This document shows positions 1-8,703 of a stretch of DNA of 64,000 bases, one piece after another. The notes beneath the pieces were generated by a model, which searched no databases, was not told the origin of the DNA, and was given only the letters and a program-made list of their open reading frames with translations. The DNA is from Bacteroidota bacterium (GTDB lineage Bacteria > Bacteroidota > Bacteroidia > Chitinophagales > Saprospiraceae): assembly GCA_029781865.1 (NCBI GenBank), contig JAKOVW010000081.1, forward strand, positions 1-64,000. The letters are read 5' to 3'. The position numbers were made by a program, and so were the translations under genes. Within the stretch, counting starts at the first letter, position 1. Each line of letters opens with the position of its first letter.

Positions 1-2470
1 CTTTGAATTACTGCAAGAGTCTACCGCTGTCCAGGTCCTTGTCAATGTGTAATTGTCATTACAGGATCCATTCGTTCTTGTTGTTGTATACGTAATATTA
101 GTAACTACATCCGTGCAATTATCTGTAGCCGTGGCAACACCTGTATTTGTAGTTGCCGTGCTCGCATCACAATTAATGGTAACATTTGCCGGACAGGTAA
201 TAACCGGTCTGGTCGTATCTTGCACAACAATGGTTTGTGCGCATGCTTTGGAATTACTACAGGAATCTAAAGCTGTCCAGGTCCTTGTTAACATATAAAA
301 ATCGTTACAAAATCCATTTGTTCGGACATCCACATAAGTAATATTTGTAACTACATCTGTACAGTTGTCAGTTGCTGAAGCATTCCCCGTATTTAATGGT
401 AAAGTGCTTGCCTCGCAATTAATGGTAACATTCGCAGGGCAGTTTATAACAGGCCTAGTTGTATCCTGAACAGTAATTATCTGTGCACATGCTTTGGAGT
501 TGCCACATGAATCAGCAGCTGTCCAGGTTCTTGTTAAAGTATAATTGTCATTGCAGGACCCATTCGTTCTCGTTGTTGTATAAGTAATATTGGTAACAAC
601 ATCCGTACAATTATCTGTAGCTGTAGCAGATCCCGTATTCGTTGGCGCTGTGCTTGCATCGCAGTTAATGGTCACATTAGACGGACAAGTTATTACCGGT
701 CTTGTCGTGTCCTGTACAATAATGGTTTGTGCACATGCTTTTGAATTACCGCAAGAATCTACGGCTGTCCAGGTCCTTGTCAAAGTATAATTATCATTAC
801 AGCTTCCGTTTGTTCTTGATGTAGTATATGTAATATTAGTGACCACATCTGTGCAATTATCTGTCGCGGTTGCTGTACCGGTATTTGCAGGTGCTGTGCT
901 TGCATCGCAGTTAATGGTCACATTAGACGGACAAGTTATTACCGGTCTTGTCGTGTCCTGTACAACAATGGTTTGTGCACATGCTTTGGAATTTCCACAG
1001 GAGTCCACTGCAGTCCATGTTCTGGTAATCGTATAATTATCATTGCAGGATCCATTGGTTCTGCTGTCAATATAAGTAATATTCGTAACTACATCTGTAC
1101 AGTTATCCGTAGCCGTTGCTGTACCGGTATTTGCAGGTGCTGTACTTGCGTCGCAGTTAATTGTTTTATTTGTAGGACAGGTAATGACAGGCCTGGTCGA
1201 ATCCTGAACAATGATAGATTGTGCACATGCCTTGGAATTACTGCAGGAATCCACGGCTGTCCAGGTTCTGGTAATTAAATAGATATCATTACAAGATCCA
1301 TTGGTTCTACTGTCAACATAAGTAATATTTGTTACTACATCGGTACAATTATCCGTGGCTGTTGCAGTGCCTGTATTTGCAGGTGCTGTACTTGCGTCGC
1401 AGTTAATTAATTTATTAGTAGGACAAGTGATGACAGGCCTTGTGGTATCCTGCACAACTATGGTTTGCGCGCACGCTTTTGAATTAGTACAGGAATCTAC
1501 GGCTGTCCAGGTCCTGGTCAATGTATAGTTATCATTACATGATCCATTAGTTCTGGTTGTGGTATATGTAATATTAGTCACAACGTCTGTGCAATTATCT
1601 GTTGCGGTTGCTGTACCGGTATTTGCAGGTGCTGTACTCGCATCACAATTAATGGTAACATTGGAGGGACAGGTAATAACCGGTCTTGTAGTATCCTGCA
1701 CAACTATAGTTTGTGCACATGCTTTGGAATTGCTACAAGAATCGACGGCTGTCCAGGTTCTGGTCAATGTGTAATTATCATTACAGGATCCATTTGCACG
1801 GGATGTAGTATACGTAATGTTGGTCACTACATCGGTACAATTATCAGTGGCTGTTGCAGTGCCTGTATTTGCAGGCGCTGTACTAGCATCGCAATTTATG
1901 GTTTTATTGGATGGGCAAGTTATTACAGGCCTTGTGGTGTCTTGTACGGCAATGGATTGTACGCATGTTTTAGAATTACCGCACGAATCAGTTGCCGTCC
2001 AGGTTCTTGTTAGAGTGTAATTATCATTGCAGGAACCATTCGCTCTAACATCTGAATACGTAATATTAGTAACAACATCTGTGCAATTATCAGTAGCAGT
2101 TGCTGTACCGGTATTAGCAGGCGCAGTACTGACATCACAATTTATGGTTTTATTCGATGGACAGGTTATTACTGGTTTTGTGGTATCCTGCACAGCAATG
2201 GATTGTGCACATGCTTTTGAATTTCCACATGAATCACTTGCAGTCCATGTTCTGGTTAAGGTATAATAATCATTGCAACTTCCATTCGTCCTGCTATCTG
2301 AATAAACAATATTCGTTACTACAGTAGTACAATTATCCGTTGCCGTCGCAGTACCTGTATTCGCCGGTGCAGTGCTGGCATCACAATTAATCGTTTTATT
2401 GGAGGGGCATGTAATTACCGGCTTTGTGGTATCCTGAACATTTATGGTTTGAACACAGGTACTGCTATTC
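1..2470 (-). repeat. Ten tandem 246-bp repeats encoding 82-aa HYR-like units
   Basis: The minus-strand motif for CGNSKACAQ recurs at about 3, 249, 495, 741, 987, 1233, 1479, 1725, 1971 and 2217, with a divergent edge unit near 2463. The step is exactly 246 bp (82 codons). Some neighbours are nearly identical: ~655-741 and ~901-987 differ at about one base over ~86 nt, which points to recent duplication or gene conversion. The array continues beyond the left edge. Each unit carries conserved Cys residues (SCxNSKxCAQ, TCP, INCD, DNCTD, GSCND). Confidence 0.95.
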
Positions 2471-5400
2471 CCGCAAATATCACTGACTGTCCAGGTCCTG
2501 GATACAACAATTGGGCAACTTCCACTAGCCACATCTTTATAAAATACAGAATCTATTCCACTAGGATCGCTTACATTTCCCTGATTGGTACCATTTTCAA
2601 AAACAGCTTCACTCGATAAAGTTTTAACTGTGGCATATGAAGGACCACTAATAACAGATGTGTTACATCCATATAAATTGCGTGTAACAGGGCAGGTTGT
2701 TATTGTCGGAGGAGTCTGATCCACATTAACAGTAATGGGTGCCTGATTTGAACAGGTACTACCTGCATTTACTGTAACAGTATAGGTAGTCGTTGTGGTC
2801 GGACTAACAGTTTGATTTTTGGTCGTAACTCCATTTGACCAGTTGAATGAATATGGCTCATTAAAAGTAATACTCCAACTAGCCATGCTTCCGCCAACTC
2901 CCGCGGTATTGTCATCAATCACATACAAACTCCAGCTTCCATTCAAATCACCGGTGAATCCAGCAAGTGTAGTTATTAATGTTCCGGGAGGTGTTGCGTC
3001 TCCTGTCCCCAGATTTCCGGGAGCATAGGTACTTCCATTGACAAATGCGGATGTTGAAATAGGCGTACCACCATCCTGAAAGTACAAAGTATAGTTTGAC
3101 ATATCCGTACTTCCACCAGCATCCGAGGTCAACCAAATCGACTTACCACCGGGACCAACTAAATATATATCCATATCTTGTGGTTCATCTTCCGTCAAAC
3201 CTGAAAATTTTACTTTCGCAACGGAAACACCTGAAGTTGGTAAGCCTGAAACGGTAATGGTTTTTGGAAAAGGATTTGCATTAGAATTATCTACAATTGT
3301 TATTTGTCCACTGCTACTTGGGAAGGAATGCAGAAATGTTGTGGGCAATCCATTAATAGTTAATGATGATGACTGACCAGAGCAAATCATTGTTGGAGAT
3401 GCTGTAACGGTATACGTTGGAATTACACATTCAATCACAATAGGCTGAGAACAAAATGCAATTCTTCCGCAAGCATCAATCACCCTGCATGTAATAATAC
3501 AATTTGTATTGGTTTCGACGACATCCGGAGTAAATGTAGTTGATGCCGCACTTGCATCAGAAAATGTGCCACCACAGGAAGAGCTCCACTGATACGTATA
3601 GCTGCCTGATGGACTAACTGTCACGGAAACATTGATGGGTACACCACCCGGAGTGCTGGCAGGAATATTGTTACATGTAACAGATATTGCTTTGTCTTTA
3701 CCTGCCAATAAACTAAAATTAAAGAATACTCTAACTGCTGCGATTCCAGCAGTTCCTGTGCCAGTATAAATATCATGCCCTGCTTCATAAATCACCATAC
3801 CATTGCTCGAATTTCCAAATCCCCTTCCCCATGCGATTAGTGCTGCTGGCCCAGGTGAATTGCCTGGAACATCCGACTGAGTTGGATCCCAAACTCCTAT
3901 TGAAGTAGTTGCCCGCCAGGTATTATTGAGAACAGGCATGTAAATTCGCTCAGATCCATTGCCATGGGCACCATCTGTAATACCCATATATTGCATCATC
4001 GGATCTGTGGGATACTGATTACTATATGGTGTGGTTCCGTCATTGTGATTCTGCCATTTTACTAATGAATTATCAGGAACTGCGTAGGTACCATTTCCCT
4101 GAGCATTGCCTGTTTTATTTGACAAGAAATTCAACTGCTGGGTACGATCAGCCGGGTTATAGAGTAACTCCATTGCACTTACTGCATGGCAGCCGGACCA
4201 AATTGCACCTTTATAGGTTGCATTCCAGGTCAGCAGGTTTCCATGGTTAGCCCAGGTCGGATCAGCATGAGGAAGCACGAATATATCATTACAAGCTCCC
4301 AAACCTGTTGGATATGCTTTTGTATATGCAGTCGATGGAATTTCTGCATCAACTAACCAATTTTGAGCTATTGCTCCATTTTGAATATCCAGAGTCCAGT
4401 TGGGTGCAAAGGTCAAAGTAGTATAAACGGGAACTGTAATAGCAGAAACTGAAGTCGCACCTATTACGCCTTTTCCTTCCCATAATGTAATTACCGCATT
4501 AACAGCGCTAGTCCGGTATTCTGCCGGAATGATAAATGCACTTCCTTTATAGTCGATGCCATTATGTGAAAAATCTATTCCATCTTTAGCTTTAGTCGTG
4601 CTGATAACCCATTTGATCGGAACAGAATAAGTCGATAACAATGTATAAATCAAACCGTAAGGTTTCAATGCATTGCCTACGGTCTGGGGAGTGATACCCA
4701 TATTGATGATGTAGGCACCAGCTGTAAGTGTCTCATCTGCAACCACCAATTTTTCTGAAACGCCAAGCTCTTTCCATTTGACAGGTGACATGATGGTATC
4801 CCTAATGGACTTACCCGGGACTTGAATGGAAGAATCCACCGGATTTTTTTTGCCAATATCTGTCCCTGTTTTTTCAATACCGGCAATATACCCCGGGCTG
4901 ACAGTCTTCAAATAATCTGCCGATTCTTTGCGGATCGATAAAGCTGCGATCGTATCCGGGAAAAGATTTTCGTAATCCTTAAACCTGATGGAATCCTTTG
5001 TTCCATTTAATTTCAAAACCGGGTCTATGACCAGGAATGCTTCCGGATTAAGGCTATCTGAAATTGAATATCCTACCTGGGTAGAATCAGAAGCATCGAT
5101 TCTCATACAAGCCATCACATCTGATTTCCGGCCATCAATGAATTGATAACTTTTCGGAATAAAAAGCCGGATGTCCTGATGGCACAATTTCAATTCGACC
5201 TGACCGCATTCATCGATTTTCAAAGAATCCTGTCCTTCAAATCTCATTTTAATTTTGCGGTAGTCGCCGGCTTTTTCCACCAACCAGTCAAACTCTAAAG
5301 TTCCTTCGATGCCCGAATAAATTCTCAAATGGACACCAGGGTAAACATTGGAAATGATGAGGTGATCAGAAAACGCACATGGACTTGAGCCAAGGATGAG

Positions 5401-5844
5401 GTGCCCGGATCGATCGGTAACTTCCATTGTATTGCCGGGAGTAAACTCCCAATTGTCCTGAGCTCCGGGAAAACTGATATCAACGATTTGCCTGGCATAA
5501 GCTAAACCGTCCGCTTCCTGGTTGGAGATGATCCGAAGCTTGTTTTTGTAAATTCCCATCGAACCAAAGGAGGTGCGAATTCCATAAATCAACTCATCTG
5601 GAAGCTGCCCAGTGTTCTTTTCAAACCAAATTGGTTGAGCTAAATTTTTTAGTTGTCGTTGAAAATCAGCTTGATACTGCGAAGATTGGAAGAAGGCAGT
5701 AAGTTTGTCCCGGGAGGGCCAAACAAGGTTTGAAAATAAACTGTCTGTATTTACCTGAGAACTTGCTTTGAGTGGATTATTGGAATCCGTAACCTGGGCA
5801 GAAAGACTTTGGAAAATGGAAAGGCAGAGCCACATGTATGGCAT
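1..5844 (-). CDS. Giant secreted multidomain HYR/Ig-repeat protein (partial, 3' end outside window)
   Basis: The reading frame stayed open wherever I checked it from the ATG at 5844 to the left edge, giving 1948 codons and no stop. The start is the first in-frame ATG after an upstream TGA and gives a signal peptide ending about SLSA-Q. Residues ~70-275 resemble the DUF7948 domain that precedes SBBP repeats (WFEKNTGQ at ~73-80). Residues ~280-710 are a beta-rich region ending in FFNFSLLAGKD, then a PKD/Ig-like domain (~712-800). Residues ~820-1000 resemble a proprotein-convertase P-type domain (DIYLVGPGG, WLTSDAGGS). From ~1125 onward there are ten 82-residue cysteine-paired HYR-like repeats (DTTRPVITCP). 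Such proteins are usually T9SS-exported surface adhesins or matrix proteins; the expected sorting domain lies outside the window. Function is inferred from architecture only. Confidence 0.85.
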   Translation of the reverse strand, partial: MPYMWLCLSIFQSLSAQVTDSNNPLKASSQVNTDSLFSNLVWPSRDKLTAFFQSSQYQADFQRQLKNLAQPIWFEKNTGQLPDELIYGIRTSFGSMGIYKNKLRIISNQEADGLAYARQIVDISFPGAQDNWEFTPGNTMEVTDRSGHLILGSSPCAFSDHLIISNVYPGVHLRIYSGIEGTLEFDWLVEKAGDYRKIKMRFEGQDSLKIDECGQVELKLCHQDIRLFIPKSYQFIDGRKSDVMACMRIDASDSTQVGYSISDSLNPEAFLVIDPVLKLNGTKDSIRFKDYENLFPDTIAALSIRKESADYLKTVSPGYIAGIEKTGTDIGKKNPVDSSIQVPGKSIRDTIMSPVKWKELGVSEKLVVADETLTAGAYIINMGITPQTVGNALKPYGLIYTLLSTYSVPIKWVISTTKAKDGIDFSHNGIDYKGSAFIIPAEYRTSAVNAVITLWEGKGVIGATSVSAITVPVYTTLTFAPNWTLDIQNGAIAQNWLVDAEIPSTAYTKAYPTGLGACNDIFVLPHADPTWANHGNLLTWNATYKGAIWSGCHAVSAMELLYNPADRTQQLNFLSNKTGNAQGNGTYAVPDNSLVKWQNHNDGTTPYSNQYPTDPMMQYMGITDGAHGNGSERIYMPVLNNTWRATTSIGVWDPTQSDVPGNSPGPAALIAWGRGFGNSSNGMVIYEAGHDIYTGTGTAGIAAVRVFFNFSLLAGKDKAISVTCNNIPASTPGGVPINVSVTVSPSGSYTYQWSSSCGGTFSDASAASTTFTPDVVETNTNCIITCRVIDACGRIAFCSQPIVIECVIPTYTVTASPTMICSGQSSSLTINGLPTTFLHSFPSSSGQITIVDNSNANPFPKTITVSGLPTSGVSVAKVKFSGLTEDEPQDMDIYLVGPGGKSIWLTSDAGGSTDMSNYTLYFQDGGTPISTSAFVNGSTYAPGNLGTGDATPPGTLITTLAGFTGDLNGSWSLYVIDDNTAGVGGSMASWSITFNEPYSFNWSNGVTTKNQTVSPTTTTTYTVTVNAGSTCSNQAPITVNVDQTPPTITTCPVTRNLYGCNTSVISGPSYATVKTLSSEAVFENGTNQGNVSDPSGIDSVFYKDVASGSCPIVVSRTWTVSDICGNSSTCVQTINVQDTTKPVITCPSNKTINCDASTAPANTGTATATDNCTTVVTNIVYSDSRTNGSCNDYYTLTRTWTASDSCGNSKACAQSIAVQDTTKPVITCPSNKTINCDVSTAPANTGTATATDNCTDVVTNITYSDVRANGSCNDNYTLTRTWTATDSCGNSKTCVQSIAVQDTTRPVITCPSNKTINCDASTAPANTGTATATDNCTDVVTNITYTTSRANGSCNDNYTLTRTWTAVDSCSNSKACAQTIVVQDTTRPVITCPSNVTINCDASTAPANTGTATATDNCTDVVTNITYTTTRTNGSCNDNYTLTRTWTAVDSCTNSKACAQTIVVQDTTRPVITCPTNKLINCDASTAPANTGTATATDNCTDVVTNITYVDSRTNGSCNDIYLITRTWTAVDSCSNSKACAQSIIVQDSTRPVITCPTNKTINCDASTAPANTGTATATDNCTDVVTNITYIDSRTNGSCNDNYTITRTWTAVDSCGNSKACAQTIVVQDTTRPVITCPSNVTINCDASTAPANTGTATATDNCTDVVTNITYTTSRTNGSCNDNYTLTRTWTAVDSCGNSKACAQTIIVQDTTRPVITCPSNVTINCDASTAPTNTGSATATDNCTDVVTNITYTTTRTNGSCNDNYTLTRTWTAADSCGNSKACAQIITVQDTTRPVINCPANVTINCEASTLPLNTGNASATDNCTDVVTNITYVDVRTNGFCNDFYMLTRTWTALDSCSNSKACAQTIVVQDTTRPVITCPANVTINCDASTATTNTGVATATDNCTDVVTNITYTTTRTNGSCNDNYTLTRTWTAVDSCSNSK

Positions 5845-6157
5845 GACTTTCCTTGAGTAAGGAGAAATCAGATCTCTCCAAAAATGTAATTTTTCCAATC
5901 TTGAGCCCTTTATAAAATCAACTCACCTATTCTTTACAAATCAATAATTCCAATCTTTTGCATAGTGCAGCATCCGGGCTTGTTATGGTTTATCTTTAGA
6001 AAGAATACCATTAACATGCAGCCTCTGCACCGGTAATAGATGTAAGTTTTTTTATCTTATTCTCTTTGGATCCGTGTCCAGATCCTGCTCACTTTCAACT
6101 TGTATTGAAAGTTTCTTTAAGGTGTAAAATTCGGGTTAGCAAAAAATGGAATCAGCC

Positions 6158-6195
6158 ACCGGTCCACTTTAATGCTAAAAATTAAAGTATCCGGT
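6158..6195 (-). promoter_or_regulatory. Imperfect hairpin in putative leader of giant gene
   Basis: ACCGG pairs with CCGGT at the base and ACTTTAAT with ATTAAAGT near the loop, with a small internal bulge and a 7-nt loop. There is no T-run on the minus strand after it, so it does not look like a terminator. A role as leader structure is inference. Confidence 0.3.
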
Positions 6196-6267
6196 CGAAA
6201 TTCAACGACAACTAACACGTATTCAATTAATTAATGAGAAATTCAGGTTGTTTCGCAATACGTTGCA

Positions 6268-6298
6268 CAAATATATTTAGTAAACTATCATATTGCAA
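6268..6298 (-). promoter_or_regulatory. Bacteroidota-type promoter, TTG-N20-TATATTTG
   Basis: On the minus strand the -7 box TATATTTG (6268-6275) matches the Bacteroidota consensus TAnnTTTG, and TTG (6296-6298) lies 20 nt upstream. It would start transcription near 6262, about 420 nt before the ATG of the giant gene. Confidence 0.4.
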
Positions 6299-6502
6299 CT
6301 ATTTTTAATTTATTTTTAATTATCATGTGTATTGCATTGATATTCAATGTAATATAAACTTAAAAATGGAATAAAATTTTCTGATTTTTACATAAAAACT
6401 AAACTTTTTAGTATATATCCTAAGCTGAAAATGAGCTTAATAGCATGAAAAGATCACTTCATGGGAACCAATAGCCATTCGGTAAACCTCTGGATGGATA
6501 GT

Positions 6503-7624
6503 TTACATAATGCTGTAATACAATTTTTCATACATTGGAAGGATCCGGTCAATCTCAAAATCCCTGGCTCTTTGAATCGATGCCTGCCGGAATTGGCTAA
6601 GAACAGCTTCATCTGAAAGAAGGTAAATGGCCTTTTGGGACATATCATCCACATCCCCAACCGAGCAGGTAAAACCTGTTTTACCGTCGATAATTACCTC
6701 AGTCAAACCTCCAATATTGGAAGCGATAACCGGAACTTCACAAGCCATAGCTTCCAAAGCTGCCAGTCCAAAACTTTCGTGTTCGGAGGGCAAAAGGAAC
6801 AAATCTGAAATAGCTAGCAGGTCTTCGACTACGTCCTGTTTTCCCAAAAATCTAACCTCGTTCCAGATTCCCATCTCCCGAGTCAGCATTTCGAGTCTGG
6901 GTCTTTCGGGACCATCACCGATCAACAGCAATTTGGCAGGTAAGCTTTTCAAGACTTTTTCAAAGACAGCCAGGACATCGTCTACCCTTTTGACTTTTCT
7001 GAAATTGGAAACGTGGGTTATGATTTTTTCATGATCGGAAGCTATTTCCTTTCGAAGCTCCTTATTCTCCCTTTTTTGAAATCGCTCAAAATCGATGAAG
7101 TTATAGATGACCTGGATTTCTTTTCCGATTTTAAAAATTTCATAGGTCTGTTGCTTCAAGGCATTCGATACGGCGGTGACGGCGTTAGACTGATTTATGC
7201 TGAATTCGACCACCGGAAAGTAAGAACGGTCTGCCCCGATCAGGGTGATATCCGTGCCGTGAAGGGTGGTTACGAATGGCAAATTTTTATTTTTAGTCTT
7301 CAAAATCTCCCTGGCCAAATAGCCGATTGTAGCATGCGGTATGGCATAGTGCACATGCAAGACATCCAGATTTTCAAAAAGTGCTACATCCACGATCTTA
7401 CTGGCCAATGCGGTATCCATAGGTTTGATTTCAAACAAAGGGTATTCCATCGGAGCCACTTCATGGTAAAAGATATTGGGAAGATAGTGAGCAAGACGGG
7501 CCGGTCTGCGGTAACTGATAAAATGAACTTTATGTCCTTTGCGGGCTAAGGCCATTCCTAATTCCGTGGCGACTACACCGCTTCCGCCATAGGTTGGATA
7601 ACATACAATGCCGATATTGAGCAT
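6503..7624 (-). CDS. bshA: N-acetyl-alpha-D-glucosaminyl L-malate synthase (bacillithiol biosynthesis)
   Basis: This 373-residue GT4-type glycosyltransferase is nearly the same length as Bacillus BshA (about 377). The N-terminal hallmark GIVCYPTYGGSGVVATELG, then HVHYAIPHA and TTLHGTD, are typical of BshA. The C-terminal nucleotide-sugar binding half has LPSEHESFGLAALEAMA with the conserved E-x7-E. BshA joins UDP-GlcNAc to L-malate, the first step to bacillithiol, in the cytoplasm. The ATG at 7624 directly precedes the conserved LNIGIVCYP, so the start is secure. The gene is divergent from a MerR-type regulator 72 bp away; no other bsh gene is in the window. Confidence 0.93.
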   Translation of the reverse strand: MLNIGIVCYPTYGGSGVVATELGMALARKGHKVHFISYRRPARLAHYLPNIFYHEVAPMEYPLFEIKPMDTALASKIVDVALFENLDVLHVHYAIPHATIGYLAREILKTKNKNLPFVTTLHGTDITLIGADRSYFPVVEFSINQSNAVTAVSNALKQQTYEIFKIGKEIQVIYNFIDFERFQKRENKELRKEIASDHEKIITHVSNFRKVKRVDDVLAVFEKVLKSLPAKLLLIGDGPERPRLEMLTREMGIWNEVRFLGKQDVVEDLLAISDLFLLPSEHESFGLAALEAMACEVPVIASNIGGLTEVIIDGKTGFTCSVGDVDDMSQKAIYLLSDEAVLSQFRQASIQRARDFEIDRILPMYEKLYYSIM

Positions 7625-7696
7625 ATTCTATTGGTTGGTCATAGCTAAACAATTCATTTACCCAAATGTTATTCAGACCTTCTTAACCACCATCTT

Positions 7697-8602
7697 TTGG
7701 CCATCTATTCTATAGCGGATCTGGAAATGCTCACCGGCATTAAAGCACATACCATTCGGATTTGGGAAAAACGCTATAATGTCATTAATCCAAAACGGAC
7801 ACAAACGAATATCCGGTTTTACGATGATTACGATCTGAAGAAACTCGCCAACATCGCCTTACTCAATCAAAAAGGATATAAAATTTCTCTATTGTCTGAA
7901 ATGCCAGCGCAAGAGATTGAAACACTGGTGGCAAGTATAAATGACATTGAGGTATTTAACGATGATGCTCTGGATGCATTGACTTTATCGATCTTACAGC
8001 TCAATGAGAAGAATTTTATTCATCTGATCAATATGAATTTGATGCAGCTGGGTTTTGAGAATACCTTTTCTCAAATTCTGATGCCACTTCTTGACAAACT
8101 GAATGACATGTGGCTGAGCGGGAGCATTAAAAAAGTACATGAAGAATTCGTAAACAGAATTCTCAAAAAGAAAATAATCCATGAACTTTGTCATCTGGAA
8201 AATCAGGATAAAGATTGCAACACCTCTTTTTTATTATTTCTCCCACCAGATGAAAAACAGGAACTCAATCAATATTTTGTCGAATTATTTATTCGCAAAA
8301 ATCATTTCCGGGTCATCGATTTAGGTTCTGATTTGATGGTCAACGATCTTATGGATGGAATTCAAATTGCCAAACCCCAATTTCTTTTCAGTGTAGTGCA
8401 CGAAGAAAGTTCAATACGCTATATTGAAGATTTACTATTGGGAATTTCGGAACTTGAAGATCCTCCAATCCTTTTATTGACGGGCTATTATGCTGATCAC
8501 TTTAAAGATCAGAGCAAATATGTAAGAATCTCCAGAGGATTTGAAGAGCTTGAACAATTCATTAAGACGGTGAAGGAAATTTCAGGCTTTTGTAAAAAAT
8601 AA
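7697..8602 (+). CDS. MerR-family regulator with degenerate cobalamin-binding domain
   Basis: This 301-residue protein has an N-terminal MerR winged helix (IADLEMLTGIKAHTIRIWEK, residues ~4-23) followed by a helical cap and a Rossmann-like B12-binding domain, the layout of CarH/LitR light-sensing repressors. The only in-frame start is TTG at 7697, since a TAA lies upstream with no ATG or GTG between. The cap Trp (W139) and a Glu ten residues later (E149) are present, but the following His is Glu (E150). The ExHxxG cobalamin-ligand motif reads E186-K-Q188-E-L-N191, so the axial His and the Gly are lost. B12 or light sensing therefore looks impaired. It is divergent from bshA. Confidence 0.85.
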   Translation: MAIYSIADLEMLTGIKAHTIRIWEKRYNVINPKRTQTNIRFYDDYDLKKLANIALLNQKGYKISLLSEMPAQEIETLVASINDIEVFNDDALDALTLSILQLNEKNFIHLINMNLMQLGFENTFSQILMPLLDKLNDMWLSGSIKKVHEEFVNRILKKKIIHELCHLENQDKDCNTSFLLFLPPDEKQELNQYFVELFIRKNHFRVIDLGSDLMVNDLMDGIQIAKPQFLFSVVHEESSIRYIEDLLLGISELEDPPILLLTGYYADHFKDQSKYVRISRGFEELEQFIKTVKEISGFCKK

Positions 8603-8616
8603 GTGTTTACAAAAGC
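8586..8616. repeat. 11-bp inverted repeat over the stop codon of the MerR gene
   Basis: GCTTTTGTAAA (8586-8596) is repeated in inverted orientation at 8606-8616 with a 9-nt loop. No T-run follows on the plus strand, so it is at best a weak or factor-assisted terminator. Confidence 0.35.
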
Positions 8617-8703
8617 TTACTTGCCTTAATCTGAATCCATATCAATTGTAAGGAGTTCCAATTTTTACCTGCCTATCCTTAAACAATGATGTAATTTTAC
8701 CGC

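Larger units (their letters stand above)
5845..6502. other. 658-bp intergenic region upstream of the giant gene
   Basis: I see no credible coding region here. It separates the giant minus-strand gene from the 3' end of bshA. It holds a candidate minus-strand promoter at 6268-6298, an imperfect hairpin at 6158-6195, and a short hairpin at 6091-6112 (arms ACTTTCAA / TTGAAAGT, loop of 6). If the promoter is real, the giant gene has a leader of about 420 nt. Confidence 0.6.

Noticed and set aside
53-2266. Plus-strand open frames repeated through the first 2.3 kb
   Set aside because: They repeat every 246 bp and are antisense shadows of the HYR units of the minus-strand giant gene.
1-2470. CRISPR-like regularly spaced repeats
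   Set aside because: The period is 246 bp, the whole unit is repeated without spacers, and it codes for protein.
6399-6411. Short CTAAA/TTTAG hairpin after bshA
   Set aside because: Five-base arms in AT-rich DNA are too weak to call.
5845-6502. tRNA genes in the long intergenic regions (also 43115-43507, 44552-44939, 53146-53802)
   Set aside because: No cloverleaf or TpsiC-arm signature was recognisable by eye.
7013-7549. 178-aa plus-strand open frame inside bshA
   Set aside because: It is antisense to the clearly identified BshA and has no family features.
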